Assembly: GCF_041435115.1 (NCBI RefSeq)
Contig: NZ_CP108046.1
Span: 2,790,001-2,854,000, forward strand
Direction of reading: 5' to 3'
From: Streptomyces sp. NBC_00289
GTDB taxonomy: Bacteria > Actinomycetota > Actinomycetes > Streptomycetales > Streptomycetaceae
DNA: 64,000 nt
The position numbers and the translations under genes are program-made. The notes beneath the pieces were generated by a model. That model had not been told where the DNA came from. It worked only from the letters and a program-made list of their open reading frames with translations, and did no database searches. Of this stretch, positions 44,861-53,941 are shown piece by piece. Each line of letters starts with the position of its first letter. Position 1 is the stretch's first letter.

Positions 44861-44938
44861 CGTGTGCGGGCGGGGCATTCACGGGACACATGCGGGAGCG
44901 ATGACACGAAAGGCGGCGGGGCGGGTACGTAGGTTGGC

Positions 44939-47344
44939 ATGACATCTGAGCGACCTGACCCGGTGGGCGCGGGCGGCGGCGTGCCCACGGCCACCTACCG
45001 GCTGCAGCTCCAGCCCGAGTTCCCGTTCGCCGCGGCGGCGGCGGCCGTGCCGTACCTGGCCTCGCTCGGCGTCTCGCACCTGCACCTGTCCCCCGTCCTC
45101 GAGGCGGTCCCGGGCTCGGCGCACGGCTACGACGTCGTGGACCACGCGCGCGTGCGGGACGAGCTCGGTGGCGAGGAGGGCCTGCGGGCGCTGGCCCGCA
45201 CCGCGCGGGAGCACGGGCTCGGTCTGGTGGTGGACATCGTGCCGAACCACATGGCGATGTCCCCGCGCCACAACCGCGCCCTGTGGGGACTGCTGCGGGA
45301 GGGCCCCAAGTCGCCGTACGCGCGATGGTTCGACATCGACTGGGAAGCGCAGGGCGGCCAGGTGCTGCTGCCGGTACTCGGCCGCCCGCTGGGCGAGGAG
45401 ATCGGCGCCCTGCGGGTCGACGGCGACGTCCTGCGCTACTACGACCACACGTTCCCGTTGCGCGAGGGCACCGAGGAGCTGCCGCTGCCGCAGCTCCTGG
45501 ACGCCCAGTGGTACCGCCCCGTGTGGTGGCGGCTGGCCCGGACCGAGCTGAACTACCGGCGTTTCTTCAGCATCTCCGAGCTGATCGGGGTGCGGGTCGA
45601 GGACCCCGAGGTGTTCGAGGCCACGCACGCCAAGATCCTCTCGCTGCTCCACGAGGGTGTCGTCGACGGGCTGCGGATCGACCACCCCGACGGCCTCGCC
45701 GACCCCGACACGTATCTGCGACGGCTGCACGAGGCGACCGGGGGCCGCTGGACGGTCGTGGAGAAGATCCTCGCCGACGGAGAACGGCTGCCCGCCTCCT
45801 GGCCCGTCGCGGGCACCACCGGCTACGACGCCCTGCGGTACGTCGACGGGCTCTTCACGGACCCGGCCGGAGCCGGGGAACTCCTGGGCCAGTACCGGCG
45901 TTTCGCGGCCCCGCAGACCGACCGGGGCGGGGACTGGGCGGCGACGGTGCGGCGGGCGGCGTACAAGGTGCTCACGCACGAGCTGGCCGCCGAGATGGAC
46001 CGGCTGACCCGGCTGACGAGCCGGCTGTGCGCCACGTCGCCGGATCCCGCGCTGCGCGACCGGGCGCCGTGGGCGCTGCGCACCGCACTCCAGGAACTCC
46101 TCGTCCGGATGGAGGTCTACCGGCCCTACGACTCCGGTGACGCGGCCGCCGTCGTCACCGAGGAGGCGGCGGCCGAGGCCCGGCTCGCCTTCCTGGTGCC
46201 CGAGGAGGCAGGGGCCGTCGACGTGGTGCGGGATCTGGTGCTCGGGCGGGCCGGCGACGGACCCGAGCACGTCGAGTTCCGGACGCGGTTCGCCCAGACC
46301 TCGTCGGCGCTGCGAGCGAAGTCCGTGGAGGACACGGCGTTCTACCGCTACGTGCCGCTCCTGGCGACGACGGAGGTGGGCGGGAATCCCGGCAGCCCCG
46401 GCGTGTCTCCCGAGGACTTCCACGCCTACTGCGCGCGCGTACAGCGTGACTGGCCGGCCACCGGCACCGCCGTGTCGACACACGACACCAAGCGCAGCGC
46501 CGACGTACGGGCGGCCCTGGCCGTGCTCACCGAGTGCCCGCGGCGCTGGGCGGACGTCCTGACCGAGGTGACGCACACCGGCGAGGGCGTACCGGACGCG
46601 CAGCTGGCGTGGGCGGCCTGGCAGACGGTGTTCGGGCTGGGCCCGGCGGACCCGGACCGGGTGCGGGAGGCCCTGCTGAAGCATGTGCGCGAGGCCGGGC
46701 TGTACACGAGCTGGACCGAGCAGGAGCCGGCGTACGAGGAGGCGGTGGCGGCCTTCGTCTCGGCGGGGCCGTGCGGGGCGCCGGGTGAGCACGTGGCCGC
46801 ACTGAGAAGGGCGCTGGAGCCCGGCATCCGGGCGAACGTGCTCGGGACTGCTCTGGTCCACCTGACGATGCCGGGCGTGCCGGACCTCTACCAGGGCACC
46901 GAGGGCGAATACCGGGCGCTGGTGGACCCGGACAACCGGCGGCCCGTCGGATTCCCCCCGCCGGACGATCCGGGCGACAAGGGCGCGGTGACACGGGCCG
47001 CGCTGCGGCTGCGGGCGCGGCGGCCCGACGCCTTCGGCGACGCGGCGACGTACACACCGCTGACCGCCGAGGGCCCCGCGGCGGCCCACTGTGTGGCGTT
47101 CGCGCGCTCGGGCGAGGTGATCACCGCGGTGACCCGGCTGTCCCTGCGGCTGGCGGAGACGGGGGGCTGGCGCGACACGACACTGGCCCTGCCGCCAGGA
47201 CGGTGGGCCGATGCACTGGCCCCGGACACGAACCGCGAGTTCACCGGCCACGCACGCGTGGAGGACCTTCTCGGCCGACTCCCGGTGACATTGCTGGAAC
47301 GCGTCGACACGACGGCTCCACAGACAGCGGAGAGGACCGCCTGA
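44939..47344 (+). CDS. treY: Malto-oligosyltrehalose synthase
   Basis: 801 residues, GH13. It isomerises the reducing-end alpha-1,4 bond of maltodextrins to an alpha,alpha-1,1 trehalose bond. Typical N-terminus VPTATYRLQLQPEFPFAAAA, then YLASLGVSHLHLSPVLEAVP, region I VVDIVPNHMAMSP, VVDGLRIDHPDGLADP with the nucleophile Asp, and AVSTHDTKRSADVRAALAVL. treZ, which releases trehalose, is 4.8 kb downstream rather than adjacent. ATG 44939; no clear Shine-Dalgarno but TAGGTT just upstream. Confidence 0.95.
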   Translation: MTSERPDPVGAGGGVPTATYRLQLQPEFPFAAAAAAVPYLASLGVSHLHLSPVLEAVPGSAHGYDVVDHARVRDELGGEEGLRALARTAREHGLGLVVDIVPNHMAMSPRHNRALWGLLREGPKSPYARWFDIDWEAQGGQVLLPVLGRPLGEEIGALRVDGDVLRYYDHTFPLREGTEELPLPQLLDAQWYRPVWWRLARTELNYRRFFSISELIGVRVEDPEVFEATHAKILSLLHEGVVDGLRIDHPDGLADPDTYLRRLHEATGGRWTVVEKILADGERLPASWPVAGTTGYDALRYVDGLFTDPAGAGELLGQYRRFAAPQTDRGGDWAATVRRAAYKVLTHELAAEMDRLTRLTSRLCATSPDPALRDRAPWALRTALQELLVRMEVYRPYDSGDAAAVVTEEAAAEARLAFLVPEEAGAVDVVRDLVLGRAGDGPEHVEFRTRFAQTSSALRAKSVEDTAFYRYVPLLATTEVGGNPGSPGVSPEDFHAYCARVQRDWPATGTAVSTHDTKRSADVRAALAVLTECPRRWADVLTEVTHTGEGVPDAQLAWAAWQTVFGLGPADPDRVREALLKHVREAGLYTSWTEQEPAYEEAVAAFVSAGPCGAPGEHVAALRRALEPGIRANVLGTALVHLTMPGVPDLYQGTEGEYRALVDPDNRRPVGFPPPDDPGDKGAVTRAALRLRARRPDAFGDAATYTPLTAEGPAAAHCVAFARSGEVITAVTRLSLRLAETGGWRDTTLALPPGRWADALAPDTNREFTGHARVEDLLGRLPVTLLERVDTTAPQTAERTA

Positions 47345-48043
47345 GGAGCCGGGTGGGGTGCGGGCCGACACGCGCGGTGTTCCGACGCGACGGGCGCGGC
47401 GTCCGGGGCGGGCGGGGCGTCCGGGGGCGGGGCAGGCACGGCGTCCGGGGCGGGGCAGGCACGGCGTACGCACCGCGACAGGCACGGCGTACGCACCGCG
47501 ACAGGCACGGCGTCCTGGCGGCGGAACGCGCGCCGTCCTGACGGCGGCGGGGGCTCAGGGTTCCGGCGGCGCCGAGGGCTCGGGGTTCCGACGGTGGCGG
47601 GGCGCCGACCGGGCCGGGCCGGCGCACGTGTCGCCCGTCGCCGGCAGGCACGACGTCCGGGCCTGGGCACGCGCGTCGTCCGCACCGCGACAGGCACGGC
47701 GTACGCACCGCGACAGGCACGGCGTCCTAGCGGCGGAACGCGCGCCGTCCTGACGGCGGCGGGGCTCAGAGGCCGGCGGCGCCGAGGGCTCAGCGCTCCG
47801 GCGGTGGCGGGGCGTCGTCCGGGCCCGCGGTGCGGCCCGTCGGCCGCGGCGGGGCGTGGGGTGTGGCCGTCGTGAGCGCCGGGGGTCGCGCCCCGGCGGG
47901 CGGGTTGCCGTGCTCGCGGGTGACGCCGAGGGGGCCGACCTGTCGGCGGTCGTGCCTCCGGGCGCCCCCTGGAGCCTCCCCCGAGGTGTCCTTGACACGC
48001 CACCGAGACCGTGGGGTACTGCGGATTGCGAGGCCGGGCGGAC
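47345..48043. other. Long non-coding gap with repeats between treY and M14 peptidase
   Basis: 699 bases, extremely GC-rich, with no credible gene on either strand; open frames here are a by-product of composition. It contains direct repeats at 47410-47824. The final ~100 bases should hold the promoter of the following peptidase gene. Confidence 0.6.
47410..47824. repeat. Nested direct repeats (23-bp units inside a ~140-bp unit repeated at 212-bp spacing)
   Basis: Unit GGCACGGCGTACGCACCGCG plus ACA (23 bases) occurs head to tail at 47458-47480 and 47481-47503. A longer ~140-base block beginning at 47470 recurs at 47682 with few differences, including GCGGCGGAACGCGCGCCGTC in both copies. Between and before them are further GGCGTCCGGGGCGGGG-like repeats. 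It looks like a recent local tandem duplication. Confidence 0.8.
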
Positions 48044-49303
48044 GTGACGGGGGTGAGTCTCCTGCCGGAGCTGCGCTACCCCACTGTGACCGAAATGGTC
48101 TCGTCCGCGCGGGCGTTGACCGCTCACCGGCCGGGCGTGTGCACCCTGAGGCAGGTGGGCACCTCCCGCGCCGGCAGGCCCCTGCATCTGCTGTCCCTGG
48201 GCCACGCCCGGCGTGCCGTCCTGGTGGTCGCGGGTGCCCACGCCAACGAGCCGGCCGGTGGTTCCACCCTTCTCGCGGTCGCCGAACGGGTGCTGCGCCA
48301 GCGGGAGTTGAGGGCCGATCGGTCCTGGCACTTCCTGCTGTGCGCGGACCCCGACGGCGCGAGCCTGCATGTCACCCCGGCACCCCGCAGCCTGTTCGAC
48401 TACCACCTCGGCTTCTTCCGGCCGGCGGGGCCCGAGCAGCCGGAGTGGTCGCCGTCGGTGCTGCCGCCCGACCGGCTGCCGCCCGAGACCCGGACCCTGA
48501 CCGGTGTCATCGACGAGCTCCGGCCCTACCTCCAGGTCACCCTGCACGGGACCGACCTGGGCGGCAGCTGGGTGCAGTTGACGAAGGACGTCCCCGGCCT
48601 CGCCGAACCGTTCGCCAAGTCCGCGGCGGAGCTGCACATCCCGGTGGAGACGGGCGCCTCGGACGCCGCGGGCTGGCCGGCCTCCGGACCCGGGGTGCAC
48701 GTGATGCCGGCCCCCGGCGCGGAGGCGGCGTACCCGAGCATGCCGGACGACGCACGGCACAGCACCTGGCACCACGTCCACCGGTACGGCGGGCTGACCG
48801 CGGTCGTCGAGGTGCCGATGTGGGCGAGCGACCTGGTGGACGACCCGGCGCCGCACCCCGCCCCGGCCGCGGCGATGCGGTGGCTGGCGGGCCGGCTGCT
48901 GCGGGACACGGTGCAGGTGGAGCAGGTGCTCACGGAGGTGCTCCCCCGGCTGGAGGGTGTCGACGGCCCTCTGTTGCGGGCCGCGCGGTGGGGCCTGGAA
49001 CTGGTGCCGGGGCTGGCCTCGGACTGGGTCCGCATGCCGCCCGCCGACCACACGAGGGCGTACGTCGGCAGCGTGGACGCGTTCGCCCGACGGCTGCCGT
49101 TGCGGGCGGCGGCCATGCTGCTGCGGGTCCTGCGGGAGACCGACGACCGTGCGGCGCCGCGTCTGGAACGGCTGGTGGCGACCTGGAGCGACGCCTTCGC
49201 GGAGCGCTTCCGGGCCCGCTGGGTGCCCATGGAGCACCAGGTCGAGCACCAGTCCCGTACGGTCGTCGCGGCGGCCCTGCACGCGCGCGACCGGGCGGCC
49301 TGA
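48044..49303 (+). CDS. M14-family zinc carboxypeptidase-like protein, copy A
   Basis: 419 residues. M14 motifs: zinc ligands His66 and Glu69 in GAHANEPAGG, zinc His in VTLHGTDLGGSW and catalytic Glu in TAVVEVPMWA. It has no signal peptide, so is probably cytosolic, unlike classical secreted M14 enzymes. It may process peptides or modified amino acids. It is paralogous to the oppositely oriented gene at 49941-51305: same length class, same ends (LRYPTV at start; RWVPMEHQVEHQSRTVVAA versus RWIPVARQVEYQSRVVLAA). GTG 48044 or GTG 48053 could be the start. Confidence 0.87.
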   Translation: MTGVSLLPELRYPTVTEMVSSARALTAHRPGVCTLRQVGTSRAGRPLHLLSLGHARRAVLVVAGAHANEPAGGSTLLAVAERVLRQRELRADRSWHFLLCADPDGASLHVTPAPRSLFDYHLGFFRPAGPEQPEWSPSVLPPDRLPPETRTLTGVIDELRPYLQVTLHGTDLGGSWVQLTKDVPGLAEPFAKSAAELHIPVETGASDAAGWPASGPGVHVMPAPGAEAAYPSMPDDARHSTWHHVHRYGGLTAVVEVPMWASDLVDDPAPHPAPAAAMRWLAGRLLRDTVQVEQVLTEVLPRLEGVDGPLLRAARWGLELVPGLASDWVRMPPADHTRAYVGSVDAFARRLPLRAAAMLLRVLRETDDRAAPRLERLVATWSDAFAERFRARWVPMEHQVEHQSRTVVAAALHARDRAA

Positions 49304-49314
49304 GACCTGTTCCC

Positions 49315-49480
49315 GGTCCACCCGACCCCCGGGTCCCGACCGGTCCACCCGTCCCGCCCGGCCCACCCGGTCCACCCGGTCCACCCGGTCTGACCGGTCT
49401 GACCGGTCTGACCGGCCCACCCGAGTCCACCCAGATCCCGAGTCCACCCAGATCCCGAGCCCGCCCGCCGGCGGGTCCCC
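49315..49480. repeat. 9-bp and 17-bp tandem repeats between convergent genes
   Basis: Copies of CGGTCCACC, then GGTCTGACC three times, and GAGTCCACCCAGATCCC twice (49423-49439 and 49440-49456). It lies between the convergent M14 copy A and the inhibitor gene. One plus-strand frame reads as a collagen-like GPPGPP/GLTGLT, but no gene supports it. Confidence 0.8.
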
Positions 49481-49509
49481 GCACCTGTCAGCAGTTGATC
49501 GCCCGGCCG

Positions 49510-49944
49510 TCAGCCGTCCAGGGCGAACACCGCGCCCGTCCGCGCTCCCAGCAGGCAGCCGTTCGAGAACGTCTCCGTGTACTCGACCGGCCGGCCGTTC
49601 CACTGCCCACGCGCGTGGGTGGTCACCGGCGCGTAGACCATCGGGCAGTAGGTCTCCTGTACCGGCAGGGCGCTGAGGTCGCCGTCGGCCGCCGCCAGCT
49701 GCGCGCAGGCCTCGGCCGCGCGGGAGTGGCCCTGGGGCGGCGCGCACATCAGCAGGGTGCCGCGGGTGTCGCTGGAGCGTGGGTCGCCCTTGGTGACCGT
49801 GAGGTAGAGCCAGTTGCCGGGGAGGGCCTCCTGAGCCGTCGCCCGAGCCGGGGCCCAGGCGGTGAGGAGGAGGGCGGCCGCGGCCAGCAGAGCTCCGCGT
49901 ACCGCTTTCGCCGGAAGGGTGTGCGTGGTTGCAGTTGCCGTCAT
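49510..49944 (-). CDS. Streptomyces subtilisin inhibitor-like (SSI) secreted protease inhibitor
   Basis: 144 residues. Signal peptide (AVRGALLAAAALLLTAWAPA, cleavage near ATAQE) then a mature domain of the SSI family: LYLTVTKGDPRSSDTRGTLL and FSNGCLLGARTGAVFA. Four Cys (67, 80, 100, 130) match the two conserved disulphides. The reactive-site loop TYCPMVYAP has P1 Met102, as in classical SSI (CPMVYDP), predicting inhibition of subtilisin-like proteases. Its ATG overlaps the stop of the upstream M14 gene (ATGA), an unusual coupling to an intracellular peptidase. Confidence 0.93.
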   Translation of the reverse strand: MTATATTHTLPAKAVRGALLAAAALLLTAWAPARATAQEALPGNWLYLTVTKGDPRSSDTRGTLLMCAPPQGHSRAAEACAQLAAADGDLSALPVQETYCPMVYAPVTTHARGQWNGRPVEYTETFSNGCLLGARTGAVFALDG

Positions 49945-51305
49945 TCCCGATGCATCGGCACGGCGGCCCCGGAACCCCAGCCCGGCTCACCCGAACGGAA
50001 GCCCGCGGGCGCGTACCGTCCGGCGAGCTCGAACGCGGCGAGCACCACCCGCGACTGGTACTCCACCTGGCGGGCGACCGGAATCCAGCGCGCCCCGCAC
50101 CCGTCGCGGTAGTCGGCGCACCAGTCGTCGACGAGCCGGTCCAGTTCGGGCAGCGCGCCCGTGGGGTCGGTGCCGGCGCGGACGACGAGCTGGTGCAGCA
50201 GTCCCGCCGTCCGCAGGGCCAGCCGCCGTCCGGCGATCCGCAGGGCGGCCAGGTGGCCGGTGCTGAGCGGCGGCAGCGGGCGCGCGCCGTCGGCGACGTC
50301 GGGGTCCCAGGTGTCGGCCAGTCCGGGGCAGACCAGTAAATAGTCGTCGACCGGTGCGAGCAGCCGGGCCGCGTCCGGGGCGGCCAGGAGGTGGGGCCTG
50401 ATCCGCGCGAGGAGCCGTTCCAGCCGGGCCGCGTCGTGGCGCAGCGTGTGGCTGACGGTACGCAGCACCGCGACCCGGTCGGGGGGCGGGGAGGCGTCCT
50501 CCACGCCGGCCACGCCCCACATGGGCGCCTCGACGATCGCGGTCACCGTGCCGTGCCGGTGGGGATGGAACCAGGTGCTCTCGACGGCGGCCTCGGTGAT
50601 GGCCGCGGCCAGGTCGCTCACGCGCGGGGGCGGTATCCGGTAGACCGCGGGTCCGAGGCTGGGCCAGTACAGGGTGTCGTACGGGCCGAGTTCGCGCGGT
50701 ATGCCGAGGCGGGCCGCGCAGTGCGCCACGCGCTGCGCGAGGCCGGGCAGGTCGCGGGTGAGCTCGACGAAGCCGCCGCCGACGTCGACGCCGTGCAGCG
50801 AGCACTGGAAGAAGGGCCGCAGTTCGTCCTGGAGGTCGAGCAGGGCCCGCGTCTCCGGCAGTCCGGCACGGTCGGCGCCCTCGGGCAGCCATTCGGGCTG
50901 CTCCAGGAAGCCGGGGCGGAAGAAGTTCCGGAAGTAGTTGCCCAGGGTGTACGGGCCGTGCAGCCAGTTCTCGTTGCGGCGCAGCCCGTCCGGGTCGAGG
51001 CACAGGAGCAGGTTCCAGGTGGCGTCGGCGTCCTCGGTGAGGCGGGGGTCGGCGAGGGCCCGCTCGGCCAGGCGCAGGACGGTGGCGCCGCCCACGGGTT
51101 CGTTGGCGTGCGGTCCGGCGACCACGAGGGCCTGTCTGCCGCCGTGGCCGACGGACAGCAGCCACAGGGGCGAGCCCGCGCGGGACGTGCCGATGCGGCG
51201 CAGCCGGGCCTCCCGGGGATGGCGGGCCACGAGTGCGGCCGCCCGGGCACCGAGTTCGTCGACGGTCGGGTAGCGGAGGAGGGGCGGCAGGGCACACCTC
51301 CACAA
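49941..51305 (-). CDS. M14-family zinc carboxypeptidase-like protein, copy B
   Basis: Up to 454 residues. Zinc site GPHANEPVGG (HxxE), zinc His in CSLHGVDVGGGF and catalytic Glu in TAIVEAPMWG, as in copy A. No signal peptide. Start is uncertain: the upstream-most in-frame codon is TTG 51305 without a good ribosome site, and GGAGGTG a few bases inside could serve a CTG at about 51290 that matches the paralogue's first residues. The stop overlaps the SSI start, so the inhibitor is co-translated. Separated from copy A by repeats and convergent to it. Confidence 0.85.
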   Translation of the reverse strand: MWRCALPPLLRYPTVDELGARAAALVARHPREARLRRIGTSRAGSPLWLLSVGHGGRQALVVAGPHANEPVGGATVLRLAERALADPRLTEDADATWNLLLCLDPDGLRRNENWLHGPYTLGNYFRNFFRPGFLEQPEWLPEGADRAGLPETRALLDLQDELRPFFQCSLHGVDVGGGFVELTRDLPGLAQRVAHCAARLGIPRELGPYDTLYWPSLGPAVYRIPPPRVSDLAAAITEAAVESTWFHPHRHGTVTAIVEAPMWGVAGVEDASPPPDRVAVLRTVSHTLRHDAARLERLLARIRPHLLAAPDAARLLAPVDDYLLVCPGLADTWDPDVADGARPLPPLSTGHLAALRIAGRRLALRTAGLLHQLVVRAGTDPTGALPELDRLVDDWCADYRDGCGARWIPVARQVEYQSRVVLAAFELAGRYAPAGFRSGEPGWGSGAAVPMHRE

Positions 51306-51455
51306 TGCGGTGCCGTCGATTCACCTGGTGTGCATGGTGTAGGCACAGTCAGTCACGCCTTGACGAGTACGTCAACACCGTCGAACGGAACGGGTTTTGG
51401 CCCGCCACCCGCGAGGAGACGCCCGGTAAAGCCCAGGCCAGAGGTGAGGTTCGGC

Positions 51456-52007
51456 TCAGTTGACCGCGAGCCGGAACGACATCCGTCCGAAGCCCACCTG
51501 GTCGCCCTCGCGGACCACGGCGGCGCCGATAACCCGCCGGCCGTTCACCGTCGTGCCGTTGGTGGAGCCGAGGTCCCGCAGCACCCACATGCCGCCCTGA
51601 CGGCGGAGTTCGGCGTGCACGCGGGAGACCGTGTCGTGGGTCAGCCGCAGCCCGCTGGCCGGGTCGCGGCCGATGCGCAGCGGATGGCCGTCGCCGGGGT
51701 GCGGCAGCAGCAGCTTGGGGAGCCGCTCGGCCTGCCAGGCCCTGCGCAGCCGTACGGTGAAGCCGGAGACCGCCTCGACGGTGCCGAACACCAGGCGGGA
51801 GACCCGGCTCTCGGTGGGCAGGTCGGCGGTGAGCACCGCGAGCTCGTCCGACCGGCGGGCGATCAGCGCCAGCTCCATCCGGCGGACGAAGGTGTCGTGC
51901 GACAGACGACCCATGGCGACGCCGTCACGCAACACCTGAAGCGCCCTGTCGCGCTCCGCGTCGGACAGCCGCGCGGGGTACGTGTTGAACTCGAAAGACG
52001 ACGTCAC
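51456..52007 (-). CDS. DUF1707 plus FHA-domain protein
   Basis: 183 residues. The N-terminal DUF1707 SHOCT-like helix pair (RLSDAERDRALQVLRDGVAM, then GRLSHDTFVRRMELALIAR) is followed by an FHA domain with LRIGRDPASGLRLTHDTVSR, VHAEL and LRDLGSTNGTTVNGRRV, the residues that bind phosphothreonine. It probably docks a Ser/Thr kinase client. GTG 52007 is preceded by GACAAT at seven bases and no ribosome site; longer in-frame starts read non-conserved sequence. Divergent from treZ. Confidence 0.87.
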   Translation of the reverse strand: MTSSFEFNTYPARLSDAERDRALQVLRDGVAMGRLSHDTFVRRMELALIARRSDELAVLTADLPTESRVSRLVFGTVEAVSGFTVRLRRAWQAERLPKLLLPHPGDGHPLRIGRDPASGLRLTHDTVSRVHAELRRQGGMWVLRDLGSTNGTTVNGRRVIGAAVVREGDQVGFGRMSFRLAVN

Positions 52008-52180
52008 GTTCGCGATTGTCGGGCAGCGGGCCGCGCGTGTCCAGAAAACGCGAGAACGGCCGCCCCGCACGCGTACCTGACGACACCCGCCGTAAAAGGG
52101 GTGATTCAAAAGCACATTGACCTCGTTTGACGCACCATGGACGTGCTACTCCACGGTGAGCAGACGAAGGGGAACCGTCC

Positions 52181-53926
52181 GTGCAGTTCGAGGTGTGGGC
52201 ACCGCAGGCCGGCCGTGTGACGCTCCATTGCGAGAGTGCCACGCGCGCGTTGGAACGCGATCCCGAGAGGGCCGGATGGTGGAGGGGGGACGCGGAGGCG
52301 CGGGACGGCACGCGGTACGGCTTCGCGCTGGACGACGGTCCCGTGCTGCCCGACCCCCGTTCGCGCCGGCAGCCGGACGGTCCGGACGGGCTGAGCGCGG
52401 TCGTCGACCACGGGCGGTACGCGTGGCGTGCCGAGTGGCCCGGACGACCGTTGCCGGGCGCCGTCCTCTACGAGCTGCACGTGGGCACGTACACCCGCGA
52501 GGGCACCCTGGACGCGGCCGCCGAGCGGCTCGGACACCTCGTCGAACTGGGCGTCACCCACGTCGAGTTGATGCCGTTGTGCCCGTTCCCGGGGCGGCAC
52601 GGCTGGGGGTACGAGGGGGTCTCGCTGTGGGCCGTGCACGAGCCGTACGGCGGGCCCGAGGCGCTGAAGCGTTTCGTGGACCGGGCCCACGAACTCGGCC
52701 TGGGCGTGGTCCTGGACGTGGTGCACAACCACCTGGGCCCGTCGGGCAACTACCTGCCCGCGTTCGGCCCCTACTTCACCGACACGCACCACACCCCCTG
52801 GGGATCCGCCGTCAACCTGGACGCGCCGGGTTCGGACGAGGTGCGCGCGTACCTGCTGGGCAGCACGCTGGCATGGCTGCGCGACTACCGGATCGACGGG
52901 CTGCGCCTGGACGCGGTGCACGCGCTGGCGGACACGCGCGCGTGCCACTTCCTCGAGGAGCTGTCGACGGCCGTGGACGCGCTCGCCGCCGAGGAGGGGC
53001 GGCCGCGCTTCCTGATCGCCGAGTCGGACCTGAACGACCCCCGGCTCATCACGTCCCGTCAGGAGGGCGGTCTCGGTCTGCACGCGCAGTGGAACGACGA
53101 CTTCCATCACGCCCTGCACACCGCGCTGACCGGTGAGTCCCAGGGCTACTACGCCGACTTCGCGCGCGCTCCCCTCGCGGCCGTCGCCAAGACACTCGGC
53201 GGCGGCTACTTCCACGACGGCACGTACTCGAGCTTCCGGGGCCGGCGCCACGGACGTCCCCTCGACCGCGCGCGGGTGGCCGCGCACCGGATCGTCGGCT
53301 ACAGCCAGACCCACGACCAGATCGGCAACCGCGCCCAGGGCGACCGTCTCGCGGCCTCGCTGTCCCCCGGGCTGCTGGCCTGCGCGGCGACGCTGACGCT
53401 GACCTCCCCCTTCACCCCGATGCTGTTCATGGGCGAGGAGTGGGCGGCGGGCACGCCCTGGCAGTTCTTCACCGACCACACCGATCCCGAGCTCGCCGAG
53501 GCCGTACGGCAGGGCAGGCGGCGTGAGTTCACCGCGCACGGCTGGGCCGAGGAGGACGTACCCGATCCGCAGGACCCGGCCACCCGGGACCGCTCCTGTC
53601 TCGACTGGTCCGAGCCGGAGCGCGAACCCCACGCGCGCGTGCTGGCCTGGTACCGCCGACTCGCCGCACTGCGCCGCGAGCAGGCGGACCTCACCGACCC
53701 CGACCTCGCCGACATCAAGGTGGCCTACGACGAGGACGAACGCTGGCTCGCCTTCCGGCGCGGGGACGTACGCGTGGCCGTGAACCTCGCCGAGAAGCCG
53801 GCGGCGATCCCGCTGGGCCCACGCCGGGCGGAGGTGCTGGCCGCCTGGGAGCCCGTACGGGCACCGGGCGCGGACGGCGTACTGCACGTGCCCGGGGAGT
53901 CGGCCGTAGTGCTGCTGCAGCGGTAG
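52181..53926 (+). CDS. treZ: Malto-oligosyltrehalose trehalohydrolase
   Basis: 581 residues, GH13. It cleaves trehalose off the chain end made by TreY. N-terminal CBM48-like FEVWAPQAGRVTLHCESAT; barrel motifs ELHVGTYTREGTLDAAAERL, VVLDVVHNHLGPSGNYLPAF, YRIDGLRLDAVHALAD (nucleophile Asp), FLIAESDLNDPRLI (acid Glu), SQTHDQIGNRAQGDRL. GTG 52181 has AAGGGG upstream. Separated from treY by four genes: two M14 copies, SSI and FHA. Together with glgX it forms a full glycogen-to-trehalose route. Confidence 0.95.
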   Translation: MQFEVWAPQAGRVTLHCESATRALERDPERAGWWRGDAEARDGTRYGFALDDGPVLPDPRSRRQPDGPDGLSAVVDHGRYAWRAEWPGRPLPGAVLYELHVGTYTREGTLDAAAERLGHLVELGVTHVELMPLCPFPGRHGWGYEGVSLWAVHEPYGGPEALKRFVDRAHELGLGVVLDVVHNHLGPSGNYLPAFGPYFTDTHHTPWGSAVNLDAPGSDEVRAYLLGSTLAWLRDYRIDGLRLDAVHALADTRACHFLEELSTAVDALAAEEGRPRFLIAESDLNDPRLITSRQEGGLGLHAQWNDDFHHALHTALTGESQGYYADFARAPLAAVAKTLGGGYFHDGTYSSFRGRRHGRPLDRARVAAHRIVGYSQTHDQIGNRAQGDRLAASLSPGLLACAATLTLTSPFTPMLFMGEEWAAGTPWQFFTDHTDPELAEAVRQGRRREFTAHGWAEEDVPDPQDPATRDRSCLDWSEPEREPHARVLAWYRRLAALRREQADLTDPDLADIKVAYDEDERWLAFRRGDVRVAVNLAEKPAAIPLGPRRAEVLAAWEPVRAPGADGVLHVPGESAVVLLQR

Positions 53927-53941
53927 CACCGACGGCCGCAC

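Noticed and set aside
42689..44878. 729-codon open frame opposite glgX
   Set aside because: It is the antisense of an intact GH13 enzyme, with Val/Arg/His-rich low-information sequence, and exists because high GC3 removes stops.
49315..49420. Collagen-like GPPGPPGLTGLTG protein
   Set aside because: The reading comes from a 9-base repeat in one frame, downstream of a stop and lacking a start or ribosome site.
47555..49990. 811-codon minus-strand frame over M14 copy A
   Set aside because: Covers tandem repeats and the antisense of a clear M14 gene; composition is repeat-driven.
51305..51463. Short plus-strand Cys/Trp peptide between M14 copy B and the FHA gene, as a possible leader
   Set aside because: It reads toward the antisense of the FHA gene, not into a gene it could control, and no ribosome site is seen.
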